Below, piece by piece: positions 52,947 through 61,986 of a stretch of 64,000 bases of DNA. Positions within the stretch are counted from its first letter, which is position 1; each line of letters starts with the position of its first letter. Source of the DNA: Taibaiella soli (GTDB lineage: Bacteria > Bacteroidota > Bacteroidia > Chitinophagales > Chitinophagaceae). The position numbers and the translations under genes are program-made. The DNA is taken from positions 74,304 through 138,303 of the forward strand of contig NZ_QKTW01000017.1 of assembly GCF_003236175.1 (NCBI RefSeq). The letters are read 5' to 3'. The notes beneath the pieces are model-generated. The model saw nothing but the letters and a program-made list of their open reading frames with translations, did not search any database and had not been told where the DNA came from.

Positions 52947-53285
52947 ATGTACGCAAACGACCAACTCACAGAATACACCTGCACTGAACATTATTACAAA
53001 CACCTTTACGGAATCGTCTACACCGACGGAGTTCGAGCACTGTGTCATCAGTTTGAATGCTATTGGTTTCTTGATCTTATTGTGAGTTACCAGCCAAGAT
53101 TGAAAGACGAAGAATTTCAGTTGTGGTGTCTTGTGAGACATGAAGATGAATCGGCAACAGTGACCTGCACGGATGGCAACGACAAAGAAATGGTGAGGCA
53201 ACAAGTTGATTGGACAGATTTCAAAGCGACCGAAGCTGCTGTCTGGGTTGAATTCAATGTTGTTTTGCTGCCATCAGAACATTAA
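52947..53285 (+). CDS. DUF6876-family protein
   Basis: 112 residues from 52,947 (MYANDQLTEYTCTEHYYKHL). The pattern TEYTCTEHYYKHL...GVRALCHQFECYWFLDLIVSYQ...EFQLWCL matches a small Bacteroidota family common on conjugative and mobile elements, named DUF6876; function unknown. Start ambiguous, since the frame is open 13 codons further upstream. Single gene. Confidence 0.75.
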   Translation: MYANDQLTEYTCTEHYYKHLYGIVYTDGVRALCHQFECYWFLDLIVSYQPRLKDEEFQLWCLVRHEDESATVTCTDGNDKEMVRQQVDWTDFKATEAAVWVEFNVVLLPSEH

Positions 53286-53416
53286 TCCTGTTGCCTCAGT
53301 AGCATGATACCTTTTTTCTTAATTACATCGAAATGTCTTTTTGGAATATTATTCTGTCTCATTGGGCACTTTTAACCGCGGCATTCGATTGACCTTTGTT
53401 TTGTAAATCTCAGGAT

Positions 53417-53911
53417 ATGAAGATGACGATAGATGAGAAACTCGACCGACTGGTTGAGCAACGGAATGAAATCTTGCTTTCGCTTGAAAATTATTGCAAT
53501 CACAAAAGAATCAACAGCGACCTACACGGGAAGCTGTGTAGAAGGAATGCTGATACTTCCCCACTGAGTGATGTGAATGGTATTGAAATAGTCTTGGGTT
53601 GCGATTATTTTTTGTTGACGGCTGAGTTGAGAACTTTTAGTAACAATGAGCCGTGTCTTTTCTTTCAGACTTACCATATCGTGAGGAATAAAAGAGAATA
53701 CCCAAATTGGTCGTTAAAGGAAATTAGTGAACTGGACATTGTCAGTACTTTAAATGAGCGTACATTCTTTCAGCATATTCATACAACGGGTATTTCGGAT
53801 GAAGATGTGCCGGTTGAAAATGACATCACGGATCATTTTGGCGATACGTACATTTTCCAATTGAAGAAGCATATGATTGAACATTTTCAAGTCGTTCATT
53901 CGGTGAAATAG
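53417..53911 (+). CDS. hypothetical protein (164 aa)
   Basis: A polar cytoplasmic protein with a coiled-coil-like N-terminus (IDEKLDRLVEQRNEILLSLENYC) and a beta-rich C-terminal part (VLGCDYFLLTAELRTF...YIFQLKKHMIEHFQVVHS). No family recognised. It sits 130 bp after the DUF6876 gene and is followed by a strong terminator at 54,037. Confidence 0.65.
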   Translation: MKMTIDEKLDRLVEQRNEILLSLENYCNHKRINSDLHGKLCRRNADTSPLSDVNGIEIVLGCDYFLLTAELRTFSNNEPCLFFQTYHIVRNKREYPNWSLKEISELDIVSTLNERTFFQHIHTTGISDEDVPVENDITDHFGDTYIFQLKKHMIEHFQVVHSVK

Positions 53912-54036
53912 TATTATCGAGTAGAATTGAAGCTCAAATCATCAATCATGGTTTGACAGTATAAATTGAAGTTTTGTTTGACTGTGATAAAAAACAGTTG
54001 TTTGTTTATTTGTGTGTTTGTGGTTTATCCACTGAG

Positions 54037-54067
54037 AAGACTCTCTTAATCGAGAGTCTTTTTTATT
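54037..54067 (+). terminator. intrinsic terminator after the 53,417 gene
   Basis: A 9-bp perfect stem (AAGACTCTC / GAGAGTCTT) with a 6-nt loop and a T-run. Confidence 0.9.
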
Positions 54068-54308
54068 GGGCACGTTTCCGCGAAGGAGTCCTTCGAAATG
54101 TTGGAGTTCTATAATTGTTTTTATCCTGGTTGAGGAGATAGTGTTTTTGGGAACGGTATTCTGTCTGACTGGAACTTTTTTAGATTGGCGAGATCAAAGT
54201 TTTGTAGATGTCTGAGAGTAAATGCGATTAGGATTGAACTGCCTTTTGTTTTTTGACAAACAAATTAATCGTTATTCAATAAAATACAAAGATTGCATAT
54301 TTATATTG

Positions 54309-54316
54309 TATTTTTG
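54309..54316 (+). promoter_or_regulatory. -7 box (TATTTTTG)
   Basis: Exact TAnnTTTG match 58 bp before the ATG at 54,374, in an A+T-rich tract. Confidence 0.5.
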
Positions 54317-54373
54317 TGCAATACATAACTATCCGCCTTTGTGTTAATTCCACGGAGGTGCAATTGGAAAACG

Positions 54374-55879
54374 ATGAGATTGTTGAGAGCAAATCAATTA
54401 CACAACGTTTTTTTCTACGCAATTACTGCACTACTTGTGTTTATCGGCGTTATGTCATTTTTTTTGTTGCAAAATGCTAATAAACTTGAGCGACTTGAAA
54501 ATGAACGGTATAAATTAACGACCCTCGCACTTGAATTAAAGGAAACTTCCGAAACACTCACCAAATATTGCAGAACCTATGTCTTGACAGGAAACCATAA
54601 ATGGGAGCAGAGGTATTGGGATCTGCTTGACATCCGCAATGGTGTGAAACCTCGACCTGGAGGAAGAAAGATCGCATTACGGGACAGCCTATTTAAACTC
54701 AACATCGCACTGGATGAATACAAAGAACTGTTGTTGGCGGAAGAATATTCAAATAAATTGGTGAAGACGGAAAATGTCGCCTTACACGCTGCCAAAGGTT
54801 TATTTGCAGATTCAACAGGAGAGTTTACCGTTCTATCAAAACCCGATACTTTTTTGGCTCGTCGGATGCTATATGATGCTGCTTATTATGCGGACAAAGA
54901 AAAAATAATGCACCCTATAGATCAGTTCAGATCGATGTTGGACAAACGTATATCTTCTGAGGTTAAATGGCGAAATTCAAGGAGGAATGTCTTCCTGGCG
55001 TTCATCATATCGAGCATTTTTATCACTGCATTTTTATCATTTTATGCCATCCTTGTCTTGAGAAAAAAAATACTGCTCCAATTGAAGGAACTTGAAATCT
55101 CAAACGAAAAGATAAAGAAGAATGAAGAGGAACTGTTGGTTCAAAATAAATTGCTGGATGCTAAAGTGGAGGAACGTAACAGGGAGCTGAAGACGAAATT
55201 TGAGGAGCTAATGACATCGCGGGAGGAAATAAAGCAAAAAGAAGAATTATTAAGGAAGATAACAGCGCAAGTGCCTGGGAATACTTACATGTTCGAGATA
55301 CAAGAGAACGGACACCCACGACTGCTTTTTGCAAATCAGGGAACGGATCCGTTTTTTGAAGGTGATGGGGAAGATGTATCAGGTCATTCACAGATCCTCG
55401 CGGAAATACTCTTAGAAGATGATAGGGCCAAATTTTTTCAGGCGATGAAAGAAGCGTCGAAGACGCGGACTGTGCTGAACCTTCAGTACCGGGTAACAGT
55501 GAAAGACAAGATCAGATGGCGTTGGTTGCAAGCCGTACCTGAGGTGGAAGCGAACAATAGGGTTGTTTGGTATGGTGCAACAAGCGATATTACGCCACTG
55601 GTGGATTACCTCGCTGCCATCGAACAAATAATTTTTGACATTTCGCACGTTATCCGACGACCGATTTGTACCATGCTTGGCATGACACAGCTTATTAGCG
55701 AGTCGAATTTGACGGAAGCTGACATCAAAGAGTATTCCGAAAACTTTTCTGATATCGTGAAGGAAATGGACCGTTTCGTTCGAGAGCTGAACGAAGCCTA
55801 TCATCTGAAAAAAGAATCGACTTATTTCAATATCGATGTCTCTTCTTCAATCGATAAAAGGAAGGCGTTATTTGATTAA
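54374..55879 (+). CDS. membrane sensor with PAS and DHp domains but no kinase ATPase domain
   Basis: 501 residues. A helix (FFYAITALLVFIGVMSFFLL) precedes a periplasmic or external sensor region (about 40-205), a second helix (VFLAFIISSIFITAFLSFYAILV), a coiled-coil linker (KKNEEELLVQNKLLDAKVEERNRELKT), a PAS domain (about 300-420; TYMFEIQENGHPRLLFANQ...VVWYGATSDI) and a DHp-like helix pair with an H-box-like ISHVIRRPICTMLGM. The chain ends about 60 residues later, so the HATPase (N, G1, F, G2 boxes) is absent. An ATG at 54,374 (MRLLRANQLH) is preferred; a GTG 11 codons upstream also fits. Confidence 0.75.
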   Translation: MRLLRANQLHNVFFYAITALLVFIGVMSFFLLQNANKLERLENERYKLTTLALELKETSETLTKYCRTYVLTGNHKWEQRYWDLLDIRNGVKPRPGGRKIALRDSLFKLNIALDEYKELLLAEEYSNKLVKTENVALHAAKGLFADSTGEFTVLSKPDTFLARRMLYDAAYYADKEKIMHPIDQFRSMLDKRISSEVKWRNSRRNVFLAFIISSIFITAFLSFYAILVLRKKILLQLKELEISNEKIKKNEEELLVQNKLLDAKVEERNRELKTKFEELMTSREEIKQKEELLRKITAQVPGNTYMFEIQENGHPRLLFANQGTDPFFEGDGEDVSGHSQILAEILLEDDRAKFFQAMKEASKTRTVLNLQYRVTVKDKIRWRWLQAVPEVEANNRVVWYGATSDITPLVDYLAAIEQIIFDISHVIRRPICTMLGMTQLISESNLTEADIKEYSENFSDIVKEMDRFVRELNEAYHLKKESTYFNIDVSSSIDKRKALFD

Positions 55880-55910
55880 GAACTCCGACATAGGCTGGAG
55901 CTCTTTCTTT
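55878..55910 (+). terminator. terminator after the sensor gene
   Basis: A 9-bp stem (AAGAACTCC / GGAGCTCTT, one mismatched pair) with a 10-nt loop and TTTCTTTT; it overlaps the stop codon. Confidence 0.7.
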
Positions 55911-56461
55911 TGAATTGCTTGACATATCATGGGTTCAAAATTGACCCCTCCTCACTTCATTGTCTCCAACTAATATAAACATCGTTTATTTCTTCACCAC
56001 CAGCTTCAAATCTTTCCAGAGTATAAATACCAGCAAATCCATTCCGAAGTCGGTCATGAGAGAAAGAACAGCTGATGCGCGAGTTTGGACGGTTAAATTA
56101 TACCAGTAGCACAAAGACCAGAGATCGTTGGCAAATCGTAATATTTATGTTCCAGGTATAGCTTCTTCTCTTACTTGTTGCAATCCTGACGTAAGTGCCG
56201 GCTTGAATGATTGCTTTTTGTTCTAAGTGAAGTTCATTTCGTGGTGAAGTCAATTTCTCTCTTCCATTTTCAATTTGGAATCACATATCTCCTAAACTCG
56301 CTTGTCGGAAATCGTCAAAGATGCTGTTTGTTTCTCCGTCATCAGCTTTGAATCGCAATGGAAGCTACATGCTTGATTTAAAATTCGGACTTGATATTGG
56401 AGAAAAGAAACACGTTTATGTGAGTCAGGAAAAATGCCGACAAGTATATAAAAGAAGAAAA
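55911..56461. other. intergenic stretch before the polymerase-like gene
   Basis: About 550 bp. The second half is in frame with the next gene, which could start at 56,321 (or 56,369). No RNA gene or strong repeat seen. Confidence 0.4.
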
Positions 56462-58309
56462 ATGCCAAGAAAGAAACATCCAACGAAACAGGTTACCTAC
56501 ATGCTGCCAAAAGGCGTCAGAGAACAAATCGATGCCATGATTGATGGTAACGGAGCCTACAAAGACAAAGAACTGTGGAAACAGAAATGCTATTACATCT
56601 GTGAATACATCGCCACGCAAAATCAAATGAAATCGGAATCTCAACAGGAATATGTCAACATTCATCAGGAAACAATGGCGAAAACGGTCGGCGTGAACAA
56701 TCAAGGAATCGCCCGTCTTCTGAAGCAACTGGTGAAAGCGAGCATTCTCGAAAAGGACGGTATTGCAATTCAGGCAGTCGTCAGTCAAAGAGGACGTCAG
56801 AAAGTGTACATCGAAGAAGGAAAGTCTTATGGTTACCGGTTCAAAGCAGAAAATCCATTGGAGACATTTGAGGTACAAAGTCACCGCCAGCAATACGAGA
56901 AATCAAACCAGTCAATCAAAGAAATATTTTCAAAGTATGACAGAGATCTACGATCCTATAACGAAGTTCTAAAGGAGATAAAGATTGATACAGAAAATTT
57001 GAAAGAAGTGATTGAAGAAATTCTAAAGAACAAACAAAAGAAAAAGAGCCAAAAAGAAAATTATGAAAGTTATTTAGAGGAAGTAGAAATTAAATACAGA
57101 AATAATCTTCTTAACTCTCTGAAGTATTACAAAGGAAATAATAATCAAGAGTGTAAAATATATCCATTTAACGGTAACATCGTACCTATCAAATATGAAG
57201 CAGAAACAAGGACGGTAAGTTCGTACCTGACAGGAGAAGTAGATGATGAAAACACTGCTGATAGATCAATTGATCCAAATGATGAAATTTACAGGACGGT
57301 AAGTTCGTACCATGTTGGAGAGAAAGACGATCAAAACAACAGTGATAAGACAACTGCTCCTGTTGATCAGATTTGTAGGACGGTAAGTTCGTACCAGTGT
57401 AAACCTCGTCGTTTTAAGATTCGCTCATTCATGGCTAAAAACCGAGTGAAAGAGAAAGTTCTCGAACCGGACGAAACCACGATTGCAAGATGTACGAAAG
57501 CTGTCTTTACAATTAACGAAGGTTACCTTTTTGCTACAAGACCAGTAAAGGATTCAAGGGTTTATTCCGCTATCACAAATCTGAACAGGGAATTCAGAAG
57601 TTCTATTCGCTTAAACGGTAAAAAGATTGTCGGGATTGATATTCGTAATTCACAGCCATTACTTGCCTGCATTCTGATTCGTCATTACTGGAAAGAGAAA
57701 CAAGGTGAACTTCCTGAAGATGTCAAACGGTATCAATCGCGATGTGAGCAAGGAAAATTTTACGACGATTTTATGGGAGAGATCGAATTGCCAGAAGATA
57801 TGAGATCGATGTTCAAACAGGATTTCTTTAGAAAGGTGTTCTTTTCAAAAGTCATTGAGAAAGGGAACGTGCTGAAGGATATGTTCATTCAGAAGTATCC
57901 GAGTTGTTGGGAAGCAATCACTGACGTGAAAGGTGGACTTTATTGTAAAGACTACGGCGAATTCGCAAGAATGCTGCAGGAAGTGGAGGCGCAAATCATT
58001 TATGATGTAGTCAACGTTGGTTTGTTGAATCAAGGGATCAAAGCGTTCAATATTTTCGATTCGATCTATGTCACACTCAAATGGGAATCTGAACGGGCGA
58101 TTGGGCTGATAAACAAAATATTCCAGGCTTTTGATTTACATCCGACACTTAATGTCGAATATGGAGAGCACTTTGAAGAGAACGAACGAAAAGAAATTGA
58201 AAGGCATTCACAAGAGTTTGCGAAATGGGAAGAGCAGCGAAAGAAGGATTTGGCTTTCAAAGATATGATACGTAAATCTAATCCATACGGAGCGCTGACC
58301 CGATCGTGA
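56462..58309 (+). CDS. element replication-type protein: winged helix plus polymerase A-like palm
   Basis: 615 residues from 56,462 (MPRKKHPTKQVTYMLPKGVREQIDAM). Residues about 55-130 form an HTH/winged helix (MAKTVGVNNQGIARLLKQLVKASIL). After a polar repeat-bearing linker the C-terminal half resembles a family A polymerase: motif A-like KKIVGIDIRNSQPLL (from 57,632), a K/R-rich fingers-like segment (FRKVFFSKVIEKGNVL) and motif C-like FNIFDSIYVT (near 58,055). Which acid residues are catalytic is not certain. Initiators or polymerases of this look are typical of element-encoded replication. The linker carries three RTVSSY units whose DNA is an exact 19-bp repeat. Longer starts at 56,321 or 56,369 are possible. 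Confidence 0.6.
   Translation: MPRKKHPTKQVTYMLPKGVREQIDAMIDGNGAYKDKELWKQKCYYICEYIATQNQMKSESQQEYVNIHQETMAKTVGVNNQGIARLLKQLVKASILEKDGIAIQAVVSQRGRQKVYIEEGKSYGYRFKAENPLETFEVQSHRQQYEKSNQSIKEIFSKYDRDLRSYNEVLKEIKIDTENLKEVIEEILKNKQKKKSQKENYESYLEEVEIKYRNNLLNSLKYYKGNNNQECKIYPFNGNIVPIKYEAETRTVSSYLTGEVDDENTADRSIDPNDEIYRTVSSYHVGEKDDQNNSDKTTAPVDQICRTVSSYQCKPRRFKIRSFMAKNRVKEKVLEPDETTIARCTKAVFTINEGYLFATRPVKDSRVYSAITNLNREFRSSIRLNGKKIVGIDIRNSQPLLACILIRHYWKEKQGELPEDVKRYQSRCEQGKFYDDFMGEIELPEDMRSMFKQDFFRKVFFSKVIEKGNVLKDMFIQKYPSCWEAITDVKGGLYCKDYGEFARMLQEVEAQIIYDVVNVGLLNQGIKAFNIFDSIYVTLKWESERAIGLINKIFQAFDLHPTLNVEYGEHFEENERKEIERHSQEFAKWEEQRKKDLAFKDMIRKSNPYGALTRS
57209..57395. repeat. three exact 19-bp direct repeats, 84-bp period
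   Basis: AGGACGGTAAGTTCGTACC occurs at 57,209-57,227, 57,293-57,311 and 57,377-57,395, always in the same frame (encoding RTVSSY). The 65-bp spacers share the reading frame but differ much more. The exact synonymous conservation suggests selection on DNA, as for iterons. Confidence 0.9.
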
Positions 58310-58342
58310 AGCTGAATCCTGCAGTATTTATAAAATAAAACA

Positions 58343-58681
58343 ATGACTACAGAATTAATTAAAGACATACTTGCGCAGTATCAATCAATGAGTCTTTATA
58401 TCGTTAGTAACACAAGATTTGAAGTTGAGATCTTTAAATTCAAAGATGACGTAAAGTTGATTCCTTCGGGGTTTCTGACGGCAGAAGCAGCATACTTTCA
58501 GGTCGAAGCAGAAGGGATTGATGGAAACAGAATGATTTCCCGTGGTAGATTGACAAATTGGTTGCTAAAGAACACGGTTGATGTGACGATGTTGATGACA
58601 AAAAATATTGCGACTGTTTCCGCTGTTGTTGAGATCGATAAACAGACTTTCCTAAAACATAGCATTCCTTTCGAAGTTTGA
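58343..58681 (+). CDS. small hypothetical protein (112 aa)
   Basis: MTTELIKDILAQYQSMSLYIVSNTRFEVEIFKFKDDVK...NWLLKNTVDVTMLMTKNIATVSAVVEIDK: ordered alpha/beta, cytoplasmic, no known family. 33 bp after the polymerase-like gene in the same direction, so probably in the same transcript. A terminator follows at 58,693. Confidence 0.6.
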   Translation: MTTELIKDILAQYQSMSLYIVSNTRFEVEIFKFKDDVKLIPSGFLTAEAAYFQVEAEGIDGNRMISRGRLTNWLLKNTVDVTMLMTKNIATVSAVVEIDKQTFLKHSIPFEV

Positions 58682-59168
58682 TGTTTGACATAAATGCCTT
58701 CCAACTCGGGAGGCATTCTTGTTTTATCGAAACGCTGATCAGATATCTGATTTGTGGAGTTTTGGAGTGTCAAATTCTTACCGAAAAAGAAAGATAAAGA
58801 TAACAACAAGCCGGCGATGTAGTAGTCGATAATGAAGACGTAAATGATGAAATGAATTCTGGGGAATAAAAAAAATGTCTTGCTATTTCAGAACTCTTTG
58901 GTTCCATGCCTGCATCTTCGTTCGGACTGCTCAAATATGAGTCCATGATTGCGCTCCTTTTCTTTTAAGGGCGGGTTGAAACGGTGGTGTAGTGATTCCA
59001 TAACAAAAGTTTAATTATTCTCTTTGTCTAAAATTTTAGACTTTTGTGACAAGCTTAGCGGGAAAGATAAAGAAGGGGAACCGGCCCACATCGTCCCGGA
59101 TGGAAACGGCCAAAAGTCGGAATAAAATAGAGACGTTTTCAAGATTAACCTGAATAGCTGTAAAAAGT
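58682..59168. other. intergenic stretch after the replication genes
   Basis: Holds the terminator at 58,693; otherwise no gene or repeat is supported. Confidence 0.4.
58693..58725 (+). terminator. terminator after the 58,343 gene
   Basis: A 10-bp stem (AATGCCTTCC / GGGAGGCATT, one mismatched pair) with a 5-nt loop, followed by CTTGTTTTA, 12 bp after the stop. Confidence 0.75.
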
Positions 59169-59336
59169 ATGATCGTAATAAACGCGGACTTTATTTGCAG
59201 ACGGAAAAATAAGTCAGATGAAGCAGGGCATCTTCCTTCAGCAGAGGACGAGGAAGTGAAAAACAGATACCTGCAATTACTGGAAAAGAAATTGGAAATA
59301 GACGACCACTATTATGCACCAAGGGGAAGTGCATGA
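59169..59336 (+). CDS. possible small protein (55 aa)
   Basis: An ATG-initiated frame MIVINADFICRRKNKSDE...EEVKNRYLQLLEKKLEIDDHYY. Charged, helix-forming, coding-like codons, convergent with the serine recombinase 45 bp away. No family recognised; too short to be certain. Confidence 0.35.
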   Translation: MIVINADFICRRKNKSDEAGHLPSAEDEEVKNRYLQLLEKKLEIDDHYYAPRGSA

Positions 59337-59381
59337 CCAGACTATCCAAGAGCGTGCCATACCCCACGAAAATAACTTTAT

Positions 59382-60779
59382 CTAAACCTCAACAAACTGC
59401 CATTTGAATTTACCTCTTGGTTTAGATTGGATGAATTGCCTGATTAGAAATCTAATAGCCTCCTCAATCTTATCCCGTTCTATTTTAGCATTGCGATAAA
59501 TAGTGCTGCTTTTAGAAAATATAAGGAAGTCTGTTGGTGTGAAGTCTTCTACAGAAAATAAAAGAAAATCATCAACCACTTTCTTTTTATCCAGGACAAC
59601 ACTTATTCCAAGCGCCTTGTCATATCTACGCGTCTTCTCCGAAATCAAAAAGCACCATTGGGAAAGGTATTCGTTTTCAATTTTAACACTAAAAATTATT
59701 GGCAGTTCTGATATTATTTCCTGGGCTTCAAATTCTGTTAATCCTTTACTCCTTAGCCATTTAGAAATGTCATTGCGAATGTTTTTTCTTGCCCTGTTGA
59801 TGGCATTGATTCCTTTGCGCCAATTACTGGCAAACATCCAATACAGCCTTTCCTGTGCTTCCCCGAACATTTGCTCATCTATTATAGGCTCAAAAGCATT
59901 AGGGACAATCACCCATTCGGAACGGGGGTTTTTATGTGATTTCTGTTTCAGCCGTCCCCATGTCCTATTGTATATCCGGGTGCCGATATAGACCTCATCT
60001 GTGAGAATTTTTATAATCTTCGATTTGTCCCACTGGTTGCCATTAGCAGAAAGTATTCCACTTTGGTTGAGTAGCAAAGCAATAGTGGATATCGAGTACC
60101 TCTCCTGTACGAACAACTGAAATATTTCCTTGACTGTTTTTGTTGTCTCATCATTTTTGGGGGCAAAAGAGACCCGCTCATTCGCAATTTGCTTATGCTC
60201 TCCTGGGCTTAGCATACGGATGGGCTTTTTATTTACGTCCAATAATTGACGAGCCATCCCATAAACTGCTATTCCTCCGGCTGAGTAGCCTTGTTTTGAC
60301 ACTTTCACACATCCGTGAAATACTTTATCGCTTAATTGGCGGCTATATTCCGCCGCCATGTAACGCTGGATAGAGGTCTCTAAACTTGAGATAAGCTGAT
60401 TTGCTACATCAGGAAACCCTTTGGAAACATAGATAACTTCCTTGCCACGCTTTTTACACAAAAAGACGTAGTGTCCGGCCTCGTCCTGGTCTTGAAATCG
60501 CCCCCAACGCGAGACGTCGTAAACCAACACATAGTCAAAATGTGGTGCTTCGGGATTTTCAATCCAATACGTGAAGAGGTTTTCAAATCCCGCGCGGGTA
60601 GCGAGCAACCCGCTTTTGCCTTCATCAACTTCTTCGTGTATTATTTCGATATTGTGGTCACGAGCAAATTTTTCAGTATGTTGCCGCTGGAGGGCTACGG
60701 AATTTTCCTGTTTGTCTTCTGCCGAATGTCGGTAATATGCTACTGCCTTTTTTGATATTTGTTGAGTGGTAATTAGCAT
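59382..60779 (-). CDS. large serine recombinase
   Basis: 465 residues. N-terminal resolvase/invertase catalytic domain: Ser19 nucleophile in AYYRHSAEDKQENSVALQRQ with conserved Arg17, then FDYVLVYDVSRWGR (Asp/Arg of the active site). A recombinase domain begins near residue 165 (GGIAVYGMARQLLD...GILSANGNQWDKSKIIKILTDEVYIGTRIYN). C-terminal to it is an unassigned basic region instead of the usual zinc ribbon. It should cut and join attachment DNA by 180-degree rotation, for element mobility or phase variation. It is 3 bp downstream of the ParB-like gene, same operon. Confidence 0.9.
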   Translation of the reverse strand: MLITTQQISKKAVAYYRHSAEDKQENSVALQRQHTEKFARDHNIEIIHEEVDEGKSGLLATRAGFENLFTYWIENPEAPHFDYVLVYDVSRWGRFQDQDEAGHYVFLCKKRGKEVIYVSKGFPDVANQLISSLETSIQRYMAAEYSRQLSDKVFHGCVKVSKQGYSAGGIAVYGMARQLLDVNKKPIRMLSPGEHKQIANERVSFAPKNDETTKTVKEIFQLFVQERYSISTIALLLNQSGILSANGNQWDKSKIIKILTDEVYIGTRIYNRTWGRLKQKSHKNPRSEWVIVPNAFEPIIDEQMFGEAQERLYWMFASNWRKGINAINRARKNIRNDISKWLRSKGLTEFEAQEIISELPIIFSVKIENEYLSQWCFLISEKTRRYDKALGISVVLDKKKVVDDFLLFSVEDFTPTDFLIFSKSSTIYRNAKIERDKIEEAIRFLIRQFIQSKPRGKFKWQFVEV

Positions 60780-60782
60780 CTC

Positions 60783-61691
60783 TTACATAAAGTTTTCTAT
60801 AAGTTTATAGAGATCTTCAACCAAATTTTGCTCTTTTTTTGTCAGTTCAATATTTAGGTTTCTTTTCACGCTCAAATCTTTTATCAGGCTCCTAATTTGG
60901 AATGAAAATCCTGATAATTGCGTCATTTCACACAGTTCATCTACGGATATTTGAGGTTCAGTAAGGAACTTCAATAATTCCTCTTCATTCAAAGAAGCAA
61001 TTGAAAAAACTTTAGCGAGGGAAATAAAATCACTCCTTTTATATAACAGATTATCATTGATTTTCTTGAAAAGAATTTTTACAATATCATCAACTTCAAA
61101 CCGCTTTATTTTTCGCAATTTAGGCAGCAGTTGCATTAGGGAAATACGTTGGTATTCTTTCAGATTATGCTCTGACATTAATTCGAGATATTCCATCCGC
61201 ATATTCCTCAAAGCCGTAAAATGAAACAAGGTTGTTTGCCTCATCCCAATTAAGTCAGCGACTTCTTTTTCACTCGCATTGTTATACTCTGTTCTTATTC
61301 TATGAATGGCATTTGCCTTTTCAATCGGTTTCCATTCCCTTCGGTTATTTTGCATCTCATATCTACGGGCCTCAAACTCACCGTCTTTCATTTTTGGATA
61401 TATACGGCAGGGTACTTTTTTAAATTTCAGTTCCTTTGCGCAGGCAAACCTCCGATGCCCGTCCATAATCCTGTAACGTCCTTCCTCAATTTCGCATACT
61501 TTAATTGGATCCTCAATTCCGTAAGTTGAAATTGATTTCAATAGGCGGTTGTGATCGCCACCGGCTCTTAGCCCAAATGCCTTACGGGGCTGGTTCAAGT
61601 CACCTTCGATTGCGTCAAGCGGCAATTCTAAAAACCTAAATGGATGAGGTTTAATTGAATTAATCAGACTATTTTTCTCTTTCTCGCTCAT
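60783..61691 (-). CDS. ParB-like protein paired with a serine recombinase
   Basis: 302 residues. ParB domain: LNQPRKAFGLRAGGDHNRLLKSISTYGIEDPIKVCEIEEGRYRIMDGHRRFACAKEL, including the RIMDGHRR box that corresponds to the CTP/RNA-contacting ERR motif of ParB. A helix-turn-helix follows (EKEVADLIGMRQTTLFHFTAL). The second half is helical and unassigned. It starts 91 bp into the intergenic gap upstream and is translated just before the recombinase, so the pair is one unit; a role in regulating or targeting recombination is an inference. Confidence 0.85.
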   Translation of the reverse strand: MSEKEKNSLINSIKPHPFRFLELPLDAIEGDLNQPRKAFGLRAGGDHNRLLKSISTYGIEDPIKVCEIEEGRYRIMDGHRRFACAKELKFKKVPCRIYPKMKDGEFEARRYEMQNNRREWKPIEKANAIHRIRTEYNNASEKEVADLIGMRQTTLFHFTALRNMRMEYLELMSEHNLKEYQRISLMQLLPKLRKIKRFEVDDIVKILFKKINDNLLYKRSDFISLAKVFSIASLNEEELLKFLTEPQISVDELCEMTQLSGFSFQIRSLIKDLSVKRNLNIELTKKEQNLVEDLYKLIENFM

Positions 61692-61986
61692 GATGAATCA
61701 ATTTCAGGGTTAACTCTGAGTATATGCCTGCTTTGAAAGGATGGAATATATATTAAATGTGAGCAATTGATTTAAACTGAATGTAAACTCTTAGTGGAAA
61801 TACGAAAAAAACACAAACGGCATTCATTTCCAGAATCGCAACTTGTGTAAAAAACTATCTAAAATGCTACAAATTGGCCCTAACTGTTTAATAGTATTTT
61901 GTCAATTCAGCATAAGAATGCAAATGGGATAACTTATTCAAAAAGGCCAGTTGATATATCAATACATTTGCTTCCCTTGATTGATT
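61692..61986. other. intergenic stretch between the recombinase pair and tandem paralogues
   Basis: Divergent promoter region; on the plus side an exact -7 box lies at 61,963-61,970. No repeats or genes seen. Confidence 0.4.
61963..61970 (+). promoter_or_regulatory. -7 box (TACATTTG)
   Basis: Exact TAnnTTTG match 17 bp before the ATG at 61,987. Confidence 0.45.

Larger units (their letters stand above)
53912..54373. other. intergenic stretch before the sensor gene
   Basis: Contains the terminator at 54,037 and the -7 box at 54,309. A GTG at 54,341 is in frame with the sensor gene and could be its start instead. No other gene seen. Confidence 0.45.

Noticed and set aside
57209-57395. CRISPR array
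   Set aside because: Three 19-bp repeats with 65-bp spacers lie inside a reading frame; spacing and repeat length do not match a CRISPR array, and no cas gene is near.
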